Shown here: piece by piece, positions 15,967 to 23,760 of the stretch
Layout: each line of letters opens with the position of its first letter
How positions within the stretch are numbered: position 1 is the first letter of the stretch
From: Oscillospiraceae bacterium
GTDB taxonomy: Bacteria; Bacillota; Clostridia; UMGS1810
Reading direction: 5' to 3'
DNA length: 33,731 nucleotides
Assembly: GCA_021629085.1 (NCBI GenBank)
Contig: JAJXRJ010000023.1
Location: 1-33,731, forward strand
Notes under the pieces: generated by a model
Seen by the model: only the letters and a program-made list of their open reading frames with translations
Told to the model about the DNA's origin: nothing
The model's database searches: none
Position numbers and translations under genes: made by a program

Positions 15967-16965
15967 GAGGGAGGGGTTTCCACGGATTTATCAACGCTTT
16001 TTTCACAATGTCCTGATTTTTTACGGGATTATTTAACCTATATGTCTGTGATTAAAGGAAAATCAGAAAATACCATCCGGGAATATTTCTATGATTTGCG
16101 CATGTTTCTACGTTATGAGATGTGTGTAAAAACCCCTGCGCTGCAAAAAGATTTTCAAAAAATAGATATCAAAGAATTTGACGCCGCTTTGCTAGATACG
16201 ATCACATTGAGTGACCTTTATGCGTTTATGGCCTATGTCAACAATGAACATTCTGCAAATGACTGCTATCGGGCGCGCAAGGTTGCAAGTTTAAAATCCT
16301 TTTTTAATTATCTCTTTATCAAAGAAAAACGCATTCATGAAAACCCTGCGGCCAATTTGGAAACGCCGAAAATCAAAAAGCGGATGCCCAAATATCTTTC
16401 TTTTGAACAAAGCCTGGCATTGCTTCGAAGCATTGATGGAGCATTTAAAGAGCGTGATTTGGCAATCTTTGTATTGTTTTTAAATTGCGGATTACGCCTT
16501 TCAGAATTAGTTGGGATTAATATACGAAATATCGATTTAAAAAAACGGACATTAAAGGTCATTGGCAAAGGCGATAAAGAACGCATTGTATTTTTGAATG
16601 ATTTATGCGTTGATGCAGTTTCGCGCTATCTGGAAGTGCGCCCGGTGGACGGTGTATTGCACTCCGACCGGGATGCACTGTTTTTAAGCCGGGAACGAAA
16701 GCGAATCAGCGGGCGTATGATAGAGCTCTTGGCAAAAAAATATTTTGAAAAAGCTGGAATTGACACTACCATTTACACACCGCATAAACTTCGCCACACG
16801 GCTGCCACTATTTTATACCGCGAAGGGAACGTGGATATTCGGACACTGCAAGAACTGCTCGGCCACGCCAGCCTTTCTACAACACAGCTTTATACACACG
16901 TCAAAAATGAAGATTTGAAACAGGCTGCCGAGCAAAACCCATTGGCAAATATAAAAATAGAGTAG
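15958..16965 (+). CDS. Xer-type tyrosine recombinase
   Basis: Site-specific recombinase, up to 335 residues in this frame. The N-terminal SAM-like core-binding domain (about 18-125) includes YMSVIKGKSENTIREYFYDLRMF; the catalytic domain has R180 (NCGLRLSEL), K204 (GKGDKER), H276 and R279 (HKLRH), H303 (LLGHASLSTT) and nucleophile Y312. All six catalytic residues are present. Chromosome dimer resolution at a dif site is the usual job of XerC/D-like enzymes; a role in mobile-element integration is less likely because no element borders it. Start problem: GGAGGGG (15970-15976) is followed by no NTG codon in frame; the only upstream candidate, TTG 15958, lies inside the palindrome without a ribosome site, and an ACG at 15982 has the ideal spacing. 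The true N-terminus is therefore unresolved. Confidence 0.92.
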   Translation: MRNEGGVSTDLSTLFSQCPDFLRDYLTYMSVIKGKSENTIREYFYDLRMFLRYEMCVKTPALQKDFQKIDIKEFDAALLDTITLSDLYAFMAYVNNEHSANDCYRARKVASLKSFFNYLFIKEKRIHENPAANLETPKIKKRMPKYLSFEQSLALLRSIDGAFKERDLAIFVLFLNCGLRLSELVGINIRNIDLKKRTLKVIGKGDKERIVFLNDLCVDAVSRYLEVRPVDGVLHSDRDALFLSRERKRISGRMIELLAKKYFEKAGIDTTIYTPHKLRHTAATILYREGNVDIRTLQELLGHASLSTTQLYTHVKNEDLKQAAEQNPLANIKIE

Positions 16966-16991
16966 CGGACAACCATGTCCCCTACTCTTTT
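16959..16991. terminator. Bidirectional terminator between the converging halves
   Basis: Arms AGAGTAG (16959-16965) and CTACTCT (16982-16988) with inner pair GGACA/TGTCC (16967-16971, 16976-16980), a single C/C mismatch and an ACCA loop. TTTT follows on the + strand, and CTATTTTTAT follows on the - strand. It contains the stop codons of both the recombinase and the DUF4956 gene, so both transcription units end here. Confidence 0.88.
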
Positions 16992-17662
16992 GCCCCATAG
17001 GACAACGAAATACTCAAATTCCCATTTCGGCAGCGAAGTTCGTCCAAAAAGGCTTTTTCGTTGGCATCCTTGTTAAGTGCCACGCTGTAAACCAACTGAT
17101 ACAACGTTCCCAAATCCACTGTCCGCACACGGATTAGCTCATAATCTGCGGCATATTGATTGAGCACCTCGTCAAATGCGCCGCGATAGTCCAAATCTTC
17201 TGGGACAGTAATTTTTAAAATCAACCGTTCCGTTCTGCTAATACCAAATTTACAAAGATGCAGCACATAGACAAATATACACAGGATGATCACATACAGC
17301 ATCGCGTATCCGATCATTCCAACGCCACAGCCGAGCCCCGCAGCAAGCGCAAAAAAGATATAAGTGATATCACGCGGGCTGCCAGCTTCACTCCGGAAGC
17401 GGATGATGGAAAACGCACCAACGAGGCTAAATGCACTTGCCACATTGTTGCCGACCATCAAAATAATAATGGAAATAATTGCCGGTATCATGATGAGGGT
17501 AATCATAAAATTTTGGTGATATTCCCCTTTTTTCCCTGTTAACACATAGGTGAGGCAAATCACGCCGCCCAATGCAAATGCAACCAACAGGGTTATTGCT
17601 GCTGTGACGAATGTAACGCTTGCCTGTGCAGAATTGGCTGTGGAAAATAGTGATTCGAACAT
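16982..17662 (-). CDS. DUF4956 membrane protein
   Basis: 226 residues: membrane segments at about 14-38, 49-70 and one or two at about 95-128, then a soluble C-terminal domain (about 135-226). The core VGNNVASAFSLVGAFSIIRFRS and SPRDITYIFFALAAGLGCGVG is the family hallmark. DUF4956 genes commonly lie next to VTC-domain genes, as here, so the protein is thought to work with the VTC protein in the membrane; its biochemical role is unknown. The ATG at 17662 follows AAAGGGGG; a TTG/other start further up (to 17692) would include the ribosome site and is not chosen. The first 70 bp overlap the end of the VTC gene. Confidence 0.88.
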   Translation of the reverse strand: MFESLFSTANSAQASVTFVTAAITLLVAFALGGVICLTYVLTGKKGEYHQNFMITLIMIPAIISIIILMVGNNVASAFSLVGAFSIIRFRSEAGSPRDITYIFFALAAGLGCGVGMIGYAMLYVIILCIFVYVLHLCKFGISRTERLILKITVPEDLDYRGAFDEVLNQYAADYELIRVRTVDLGTLYQLVYSVALNKDANEKAFLDELRCRNGNLSISLSYGAKE

Positions 17663-18393
17663 GCGTTTTCCCCCTTTTCTAGTCGACTCCACAAATAGTT
17701 TTGATATTCCGTCCCGTATTTAGAAAATCCTGTGCTATATACATGATATTTGCTGAGAAGTGCCGCCAGCCATACGGGAATACTGTGCTCTGCTTTAATT
17801 TCCATAATTCGCATGTGTTCCGGAACAATCCGTTCGCCGAAATCGCCGCATTCCAAACGCAAGTCGGTGCGCCGCGCGCGGATATTTAAATCAATTGAAA
17901 CCCGTAGATGCCGGTTTTCTTTAGAAAAATATGCATATCGATCATAGGCCAGATACAGCTTTGGTTCTGGATTATAAAAATGGACAAAATAATTTAATTC
18001 CGATAAAATTTGCTGATTTATGTAGTCTGCTTTAGGAACCCGCTTTTTTTCCAAAAAGTCATATGCATCCATAAGCCCAATGCGAATCCGCCGCTTGTTG
18101 GTAAGCCCGCAAAACTTCTTTTTGATTTCTAAAAACACAATATCGTCCGCGGTTGGCACACCGTATGCCCGCAGCCGAAGCTTTTCCTTATATGCCGGCT
18201 TTAAAAGCGAAGTGCGGATTAAATTGTTGTCCACTGTGTCATAATAAATATTGCAAATTGAATAGGGCTTAAAATCCTTGTTATACTCATCTGAAACCAT
18301 ATACTGTCTCAGCTCTTGCTGAAGTTCATTACAAACGTCTGCGCGGATGATAAACTTCTTCTCATAGCGGTTGAATACTTCAATCGCAGCCAT
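17593..18393 (-). CDS. VTC domain (polyphosphate polymerase-like) protein
   Basis: 266-residue soluble protein of the CYTH/triphosphate-tunnel fold. Tunnel-type charged strands are visible in order: NRYEKKFII at the N-terminus, ICNIYYDT, KEKLRLRAYG, VFLEIKKKF, NKRRIRI, YLAYDRYAY, RVSIDLNI, IMEIKAEHS and GFSKYGTEY. The basic and acidic residues expected to bind triphosphate/polyphosphate thus look retained. Eukaryotic VTC4 makes polyphosphate from ATP; bacterial members are inferred to do likewise or to handle another phosphopolymer. Start ATG 18393 follows GGGTGGTG; the open frame extends to a TTG at 18423 without a ribosome site. The last 23 codons lie past the conserved core and overlap the DUF4956 gene. 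Confidence 0.88.
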   Translation of the reverse strand: MAAIEVFNRYEKKFIIRADVCNELQQELRQYMVSDEYNKDFKPYSICNIYYDTVDNNLIRTSLLKPAYKEKLRLRAYGVPTADDIVFLEIKKKFCGLTNKRRIRIGLMDAYDFLEKKRVPKADYINQQILSELNYFVHFYNPEPKLYLAYDRYAYFSKENRHLRVSIDLNIRARRTDLRLECGDFGERIVPEHMRIMEIKAEHSIPVWLAALLSKYHVYSTGFSKYGTEYQNYLWSRLEKGENACSNHYFPQPILHRQALHSSQQQ

Positions 18394-18466
18394 CCAAACA
18401 CACCACCCAATTTTCTTTTCCAATCGTTTCTATTTATATGATTGGCAATGAAAAACAAGTCCTTTT

Positions 18467-19006
18467 CTATAAATATAATTTTGCCTTTAAAATACCTGCT
18501 ACGGTTTTTGCGTCACAGATTTCATCGTGCATAATTTGTTCTACCAGCGTATCAAGTGGTATTTTCTCCACGGATAAAAACTCGCCGTCATCTAAATTTT
18601 GTGCACAGGGATGCAAGCCTTTCGCAAGATAGAGATAGATGATTTCCGAGCAAAACCCCGGCGTAGGATAAATTTTTCCCAACGATATCCATTCATCTGC
18701 CAAAAGTCCCGCTTCCTCGCCAAGCTCCCGCATACCGCAGGCAAGCGGATCTTCACCGTATTCCAGCTTACCGGCAGGGAGCTCCAAGAGCGCCTGTTCC
18801 ACGCCCTTTCGGTACTGTTTTACCATGTAAACTGCATCATCTTCCACTGCGGCAACACACACGCCGCCAGGATGCTTTACCAGCTCGCGTGTCGATGTAC
18901 CAACGGGCGTTTCCACTGTATCCACATAGACGTCAATGACCCTACCATGAAATTTTTGCTCTGAAAAAATGGTCTTTTCATAAAATTTTGTTAAATTTTC
19001 TTCCAT
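18467..19006 (-). CDS. nudF: NUDIX hydrolase, ADP-ribose pyrophosphatase type
   Basis: 179 residues. A complete Nudix box runs from G79 to L101: G79, E85, R93-E94-L95, E97-E98, G100. The proline-containing stretch YPTPGFCSEIIYLYLAKGL after the box is typical of ADP-ribose pyrophosphatases (ADP-ribose to AMP and ribose-5-phosphate). AAAGGGGTG stands before the ATG, which is 3 nt after the upstream gene's stop, so it is the last member of the envelope-gene run. Why a nucleotide-sugar hydrolase sits there is open; it could be a passenger or could trim ADP- or UDP-linked intermediates. Confidence 0.92.
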   Translation of the reverse strand: MEENLTKFYEKTIFSEQKFHGRVIDVYVDTVETPVGTSTRELVKHPGGVCVAAVEDDAVYMVKQYRKGVEQALLELPAGKLEYGEDPLACGMRELGEEAGLLADEWISLGKIYPTPGFCSEIIYLYLAKGLHPCAQNLDDGEFLSVEKIPLDTLVEQIMHDEICDAKTVAGILKAKLYL

Positions 19007-19009
19007 CCA

Positions 19010-19753
19010 CTACACCCCTTTTTTGTGAATCCGAAGATTGAAGATAATGAGCACCAGCGCACCCAGTAGCAGTCCGCTGCTTAAAAACAGAATAGCTGTA
19101 ATCCATAGTTCACCTTTAAGCGGGAACACTTTCACAGGGACGTCAGTGATAATATCATGTGAATTGTTTACACCAGTATTGTCAATAAACGTGATATAGT
19201 CTGCACCAAGTTCGTTGAGTAAAAACCGCTTCCCCTCCCCCTGCACATAAACACGGTCATTTTCGTAAATAAAGTCCGTATTGACGCCGTCTGTCCGAAT
19301 AAAATACGCAAGGGCCAAAAGCTCTGGCATACAGTCCTGATCCTTCATTTCCAGCGGAACTAAAACTTTTAATGTACGATAAGAAACCGTGTCGGTTTTA
19401 AATATTCCCTGCCCTACAGTGTAGCCGCCGTTGCTTTCATTGAGCGTAATGATGATATTATCGCCCATTTGCGGATTGTTGTATTTATCCGCATGCTCAA
19501 TGCAGTAAGAATAGCGGAATTTATCCACCGTAATAGAATCAGGTAAATTATCGTCTTTGCCGTTGATGACATATTCCTTTGATAAAATAAATGTACTGTC
19601 CTCTGCGCCGGTAATGGTTGCAAGAATCACATAGTCGGCATCCGACGAAAGAATGCTTTCTACAGCAGATTGTGCATATGCGGGAAATGTGATAAGCGAA
19701 ATTACGCTCAGTAACAAGAGCAGTCGTTTAAAACAAGCCGTCAAATGGCGCAT
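19010..19753 (-). CDS. Secreted, C-terminally membrane-anchored protein of unknown function
   Basis: 247 residues, family not recognised. An N-terminal signal peptide is clear: basic MRHLTACFKR, hydrophobic LLLLLSVISLITF, then PAYAQS with an AxA-type cleavage site near residue 28. An extracellular region of about 180 residues rich in beta-type sequence follows (ILATITGAEDSTFILSKEYV suggests an OB- or beta-barrel-like fold), then one membrane helix (about 218-240) and a short basic tail (RIHKKGV). This is a type I membrane topology. GGGAGGGAG precedes the ATG at 19753; a GTG-type extension to 19774 would contain that ribosome site. It lies 23 nt after DUF4330 and immediately before nudF. Confidence 0.75.
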   Translation of the reverse strand: MRHLTACFKRLLLLLSVISLITFPAYAQSAVESILSSDADYVILATITGAEDSTFILSKEYVINGKDDNLPDSITVDKFRYSYCIEHADKYNNPQMGDNIIITLNESNGGYTVGQGIFKTDTVSYRTLKVLVPLEMKDQDCMPELLALAYFIRTDGVNTDFIYENDRVYVQGEGKRFLLNELGADYITFIDNTGVNNSHDIITDVPVKVFPLKGELWITAILFLSSGLLLGALVLIIFNLRIHKKGV

Positions 19754-19776
19754 TGTGCTCCCTCCCTCGCCCAATT

Positions 19777-20268
19777 TTATACTTGAATTTCGATAACTGT
19801 GCCATTTACGTCAATATCCCGGTTGTAAATCAGCAAATCCTCAAAGTGGGTAATTTGGCGTGTGCCGTTTAGATAATATCCGTCTTCTGTCACCCGCGCA
19901 TCGCATTCAATGGTTAAATATACGTCAAATTTGTTGGGGATTGGCTGTTCCACACCAAGCGATCCGTCCGCCATATTGACAAACTCCACCGCCTGTTCTA
20001 CGCGTTTATCCACAATTTTGCCTATGGGTGTGCCAGTTTCCCAGTCGGTCATTTCATCGCCAACCTTTAAGCAGTCGACCGACATTTGCCGCACTGCTTT
20101 GATTTTAAATTCGTAATGGAGGGTCGTGTCGGTTACCCCTGCCTCCTTGTGCGCGGAAAACCCAAATTTATATACAATCGCCGCAACCGACAAAACCAAA
20201 ATTAAAATGACCGATAAATCAATGATGTTGATTTTGCCAAACAGCTTCCCTTTCTCGTTGATTATCAT
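19777..20268 (-). CDS. DUF4330 protein, second of a tandem pair
   Basis: 163 residues: a short cytoplasmic N-terminus beginning with MIINEKGKLFGKINIIDL, typical of DUF4330, a single membrane helix (about 16-34), and an extracytoplasmic domain of about 125 residues. It shares with its upstream neighbour a pattern of VGDxxxD followed by GxxxGxIxD (VGDEMTDWETGTPIGKIVDK here), then a second long strand region. Function unknown. GGAGGAG lies 7 nt before the ATG. Only 13 nt separate it from the first DUF4330 gene. Confidence 0.82.
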   Translation of the reverse strand: MIINEKGKLFGKINIIDLSVILILVLSVAAIVYKFGFSAHKEAGVTDTTLHYEFKIKAVRQMSVDCLKVGDEMTDWETGTPIGKIVDKRVEQAVEFVNMADGSLGVEQPIPNKFDVYLTIECDARVTEDGYYLNGTRQITHFEDLLIYNRDIDVNGTVIEIQV

Positions 20269-20281
20269 GTAAAAGCTCCTC

Positions 20282-20755
20282 CTATTCGCCTTCTACTTTG
20301 ACGTCCACAATATATCCGCTTCCAACATAATCTTTGTTTCGCACATAGATGAGCTTGCCAATTTTGATTTCCTGGGTCGCAAATTTGATGGACTCGCCAA
20401 AGGTAGTGGGCACACCGGTGATGGTCATATACACGTCACATTTATTGTAAAAAGAGGACTCAACAAACCTGCCATGGATGGTATCCTCACGGGTGGTGCG
20501 GTTATCCTGAAATGTCACATCCGTTATCTCACCCAGATAGCCGCCTTTTACACTGTCTTTGATTTGGTCACCTACTTTTACCAAATCACGGTATTCATTG
20601 GGCACGCCGGTGAGCTCTACCGTATAGCTCACTTGAGGAATATCCGCTGCTTTTTCTGTGCTGTACGTAAAATAGTTTGCCGCAATAACAATCGCAGCTG
20701 CCACAAACAACACAATCAACACATCAACGGCGCTGATTTTAAATCTTTTCTTCAT
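20282..20755 (-). CDS. DUF4330 protein, first of a tandem pair
   Basis: 157 residues: basic N-terminus MKKRFKISAVDVL, one membrane helix (about 10-28), and an extracytoplasmic domain with VGDQIKDSVKGGYLGEITD, aligning with the same segment of the following gene, and a C-terminal GKLIYVRNKDYVGSGYIVDV. Likely paralogue by duplication, although the two have diverged strongly. The open frame reaches up to 20839, but GGAAAGGAAG places the start at 20755, which overlaps the end of the glycosyltransferase gene by 17 bp. Function unknown; context suggests envelope-polymer work. Confidence 0.8.
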   Translation of the reverse strand: MKKRFKISAVDVLIVLFVAAAIVIAANYFTYSTEKAADIPQVSYTVELTGVPNEYRDLVKVGDQIKDSVKGGYLGEITDVTFQDNRTTREDTIHGRFVESSFYNKCDVYMTITGVPTTFGESIKFATQEIKIGKLIYVRNKDYVGSGYIVDVKVEGE

Positions 20756-21881
20756 GTATGTCCACTTCCTTTCCAAGCACTTCAAGATATACGGTTTCAA
20801 TCCGCTTTGTAGTATGCTCTGCCAAAAATTCTTTTTCAAACACCTTTAAGCTGCCATCACGAAGATCATTCATGATTTTTTCACTTGAGGCCAACTGTTT
20901 TAATTTTTGATACATGGCCTGGCTGTCTTTTGTGGGAAACAGAAAGCCGTTGACTCCCTCGTAAATAACGCCGGGATTTCCGCCAAAGTCACTGACCACA
21001 GCGGGTTTACCAAGGCTCATCCCCTCCAAAAGCGAAAGGCTGGTCGCCTCAGTGCCAAACGAAGCATTTACATTGACGTCAATGATGTTCATAAACGTGG
21101 TAACATCTGAAATAAATCCCGCTAATATCACTGCATCAGACAAATGCAATTCCTCTATTTTGTCCCGGATTGTAGCTTCATACGGCCCGGTTCCCGCAAT
21201 CAGGAGCTTTGCCGGAAAACCGTCGTCGCGCAAACGCCTGAGTGCTTCTAAAATGGTAATGTGGCCTTTTACTTCGGTAAGCCGTGCTGCAATTCCCAGC
21301 AAAAGCTCGCCGCTTTTCACGCCGTAGCCTTCCCTTGCTGCTTGCCGTTGCGCATCGGAAAGCAATTTTACACGGTCTACGCCATTTTTAATCACTACAA
21401 TTTTTTCCCCGTTTACGCCTGTTGCAGTCAGATTGTCTTTGGCCGCTTCAGCCACGGCAATAATTTTGTCAGCAAGATAGTTATTTACCGCACCGTTGAT
21501 GGCCTTTCCAATCCCTTTCGAAATGCGCTTGGGCGGTTCAAATACACTGTGCCGGGTGTAAATAATTTTTGCCCGTTTGTACAGCCGGCCGGCAATTCTT
21601 GCACTCATAGCGGCATGTGCGTGAATAATGTCAGGTGTTTCCCGTTCAAATAGCTGTTTCAGTGCACGGATACAGCCAAAATCCAGCGATTGATCCGCCA
21701 TACCATCCACTTCTATACAGGCTGCATGCAATTCTTCCACATACGGCTTGAGCAGGCTTCCCCGCGGCAGCACTACACAAACGTCAAATTTTGCGCGGTC
21801 ATAGTGGCGTAAAAAAGTTAAAATGCACTTTCCCGCACCGCCAATATTTTTGTCACTGATGACATTGAGCACTTTAACCAA
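20739..21881 (-). CDS. Glycosyltransferase family 4
   Basis: 380-residue cytoplasmic, retaining GT-B enzyme that transfers a sugar from a nucleotide-sugar donor. N-terminal Rossmann domain with ISDKNIGGAGKCILTFLRHY (the glycine-rich acceptor loop) and DIIHAHAAMSARIAGRLY; C-terminal donor domain with GIAARLTEVKGHITILEALRRL, LLIAGTGPYE and the EX7E motif in GTEATSLSLLEGMSLGKP. Donor and acceptor cannot be read off. Start is TTG 21881, 9 nt after GGAGG; it overlaps the preceding gene's stop by 8 bp. The context (a Wzy-like polymerase and a flippase upstream) points to building a lipid-linked or surface glycan. Confidence 0.93.
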   Translation of the reverse strand: MVKVLNVISDKNIGGAGKCILTFLRHYDRAKFDVCVVLPRGSLLKPYVEELHAACIEVDGMADQSLDFGCIRALKQLFERETPDIIHAHAAMSARIAGRLYKRAKIIYTRHSVFEPPKRISKGIGKAINGAVNNYLADKIIAVAEAAKDNLTATGVNGEKIVVIKNGVDRVKLLSDAQRQAAREGYGVKSGELLLGIAARLTEVKGHITILEALRRLRDDGFPAKLLIAGTGPYEATIRDKIEELHLSDAVILAGFISDVTTFMNIIDVNVNASFGTEATSLSLLEGMSLGKPAVVSDFGGNPGVIYEGVNGFLFPTKDSQAMYQKLKQLASSEKIMNDLRDGSLKVFEKEFLAEHTTKRIETVYLEVLGKEVDIHEEKI

Positions 21882-23760
21882 TGCGCGGTTCCTCCTCCCC
21901 TTCTAAGCAGCGAATGCCGCACATGGCAATTCCCAGCGCCAGGAAGAAAAACAGCACAATCCGATAATTGTACCATACATTGTCAAACAGCCCCTGCACC
22001 AAGAACCCCGCCATACCAGCGCCAAGGCCAATCAGCGTCGCTTTTAAAACACCGCGTTTCGCCTTTACAACACAGGAAATTACACTTTTGAAATAGACAA
22101 TTAAGATGGATAAAAACACCAAAAATCCCATGATGCCGTCCTCTACCAAAATTTGCAGGAACAAATTATGCGAATGCGGCGCCACAACGCCTGAATAGGC
22201 ATAATAGGGATACACAATATTAAATGCTTCTGTACCCGGCCCAATTCCACAGAACCAATAGTCCTTAAGCATGGCAAGCGTGCCGAACCAGATGTTAACC
22301 CGGTAGGACGTGGACGTATCCTTCATATCTCCCACGCTCATAAACCGGTTGATAATGCTATCCGGCAAAAACAGTGGGGAAAGCAGCAATAGCAAAATGC
22401 CAAACCAGATAAACTTACGGTCATAAAATGCAAAAAACAGAAAAAATGCCACCATCAGCCCAATCCAGTTCCCGCGCGAAAACGTAAAAATCATGCAAAG
22501 CATCAGCGCACCTGTAATGAGCAAATGGTAAAATCGATTGTAATTTTTCGGTGCAGACCAAACAAGTGCCACTGTGACAGGGATGATCAAAAGGAGGTAT
22601 TCACCCAGTACATTAGGATTTTCAAAGGTAGATACCACACGCGTTTCAATGTCGGAAAACATGTCGTTGTCAATCCACACGTCGCCGCCGGAAAATCCAA
22701 ACACATACTGGTAAATCCCATAAAGCGCAACCAAAAGTGCACCAACCGCCAAAAGGGACAGCAAAACGTAGAACTGCTTTTTGGTGGTTACGGTGTTGAC
22801 AATCAAAAAATAGGAAGCGATAAATGCTAAATATACCAGTACAACAAGAATACTATTTTCCAGCGCAAACGAAGAGAGCGCAGAGATGACAAGGATGCCC
22901 GCAAACAGAATCAACAAAAAGTCCAAATTGGTTCTAATATAGCAAAACCGTTTGTCAAACACCGCACGCAAACCCATGCCCAAAAGCGCAGTCATAATGA
23001 TTCCAACCAGCGCCATGGTAGGCAAAAATGGAAACAGCACGGCGGCAAGATAGACGCCGTATGTATACTGCGTTAAGATCAATAAAATACCAAACCCGCC
23101 GCATAAAGCGGCCAATGCAAACACTGGGCTGACCACCCATGCAAGCACGCCGAGCAATACGCCAAGCAACACAGAAAAAACCATGCCGCCACGCCCTGGG
23201 CAAATGCTGGTATTTTTCGTCTCATCGGGCACAACATCAAAAAACAGCAGTACTTTTTTTACAAGCCAACTATTTTTAAATATAGCATACAATGAAAGAT
23301 TGACAGCCACACACAATAATCCAAGCACGCCAGCCACAGCTAAAATTACAAGCATTTTTGCAGTGAGCGCGCCTGATATGGCAGAAACTGCGGTATAAAC
23401 CAGAACTGCTGCAACCATCATAACGCCAAGCACCCGGATGGAAATAAAAAACAGATTTTGATAAAACCACAGCACAGCGGCGATAATTCTGCTATTTTTC
23501 AGCACACCCGAAAGCCTTGACACCGCGCGGGCAAAAAAGTCAAGCACACGCCGCCAAATCTGGTAGAGCAGGCTTTGGTCTAAAACAGACATACAGTTGG
23601 GCGCTTTTGTAAAAAAGGAGACAAAAAAGCTTCGCTCAGACGACTTTTTTAACTTTCCTGCTATCAAATCCTGTATTTTTTTAAGCACACTATATTGAAA
23701 ATAGGATTTCAATCGGAGATACAGCCCGGCAAAAAAACTTAAAAACACACTGTTATGCAA
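21874..23760 (-). CDS. O-antigen ligase / polymerase (Wzy_C) family membrane protein
   Basis: 628 residues with a soluble, basic N-terminal region of about 100 residues, then about 12-14 membrane segments. The Wzy_C signature regions are visible: RVVSTFENPNVLGEYL in a large outside loop, FTFSRGNWIGL, and GIGPGTEAFN followed by APHSHNLFLQILVEDG, whose Arg and His residues are those thought to act in glycan transfer. Such enzymes polymerise or ligate undecaprenyl-linked glycans outside the membrane. A long N-terminal extension is unusual against the roughly 400-500 residues of many family members. Start TTG 23760 follows AGGAGG by 8-9 nt and overlaps the murJ stop by 8 bp. Confidence 0.9.
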   Translation of the reverse strand: MHNSVFLSFFAGLYLRLKSYFQYSVLKKIQDLIAGKLKKSSERSFFVSFFTKAPNCMSVLDQSLLYQIWRRVLDFFARAVSRLSGVLKNSRIIAAVLWFYQNLFFISIRVLGVMMVAAVLVYTAVSAISGALTAKMLVILAVAGVLGLLCVAVNLSLYAIFKNSWLVKKVLLFFDVVPDETKNTSICPGRGGMVFSVLLGVLLGVLAWVVSPVFALAALCGGFGILLILTQYTYGVYLAAVLFPFLPTMALVGIIMTALLGMGLRAVFDKRFCYIRTNLDFLLILFAGILVISALSSFALENSILVVLVYLAFIASYFLIVNTVTTKKQFYVLLSLLAVGALLVALYGIYQYVFGFSGGDVWIDNDMFSDIETRVVSTFENPNVLGEYLLLIIPVTVALVWSAPKNYNRFYHLLITGALMLCMIFTFSRGNWIGLMVAFFLFFAFYDRKFIWFGILLLLLSPLFLPDSIINRFMSVGDMKDTSTSYRVNIWFGTLAMLKDYWFCGIGPGTEAFNIVYPYYAYSGVVAPHSHNLFLQILVEDGIMGFLVFLSILIVYFKSVISCVVKAKRGVLKATLIGLGAGMAGFLVQGLFDNVWYNYRIVLFFFLALGIAMCGIRCLEGEEEPRIG

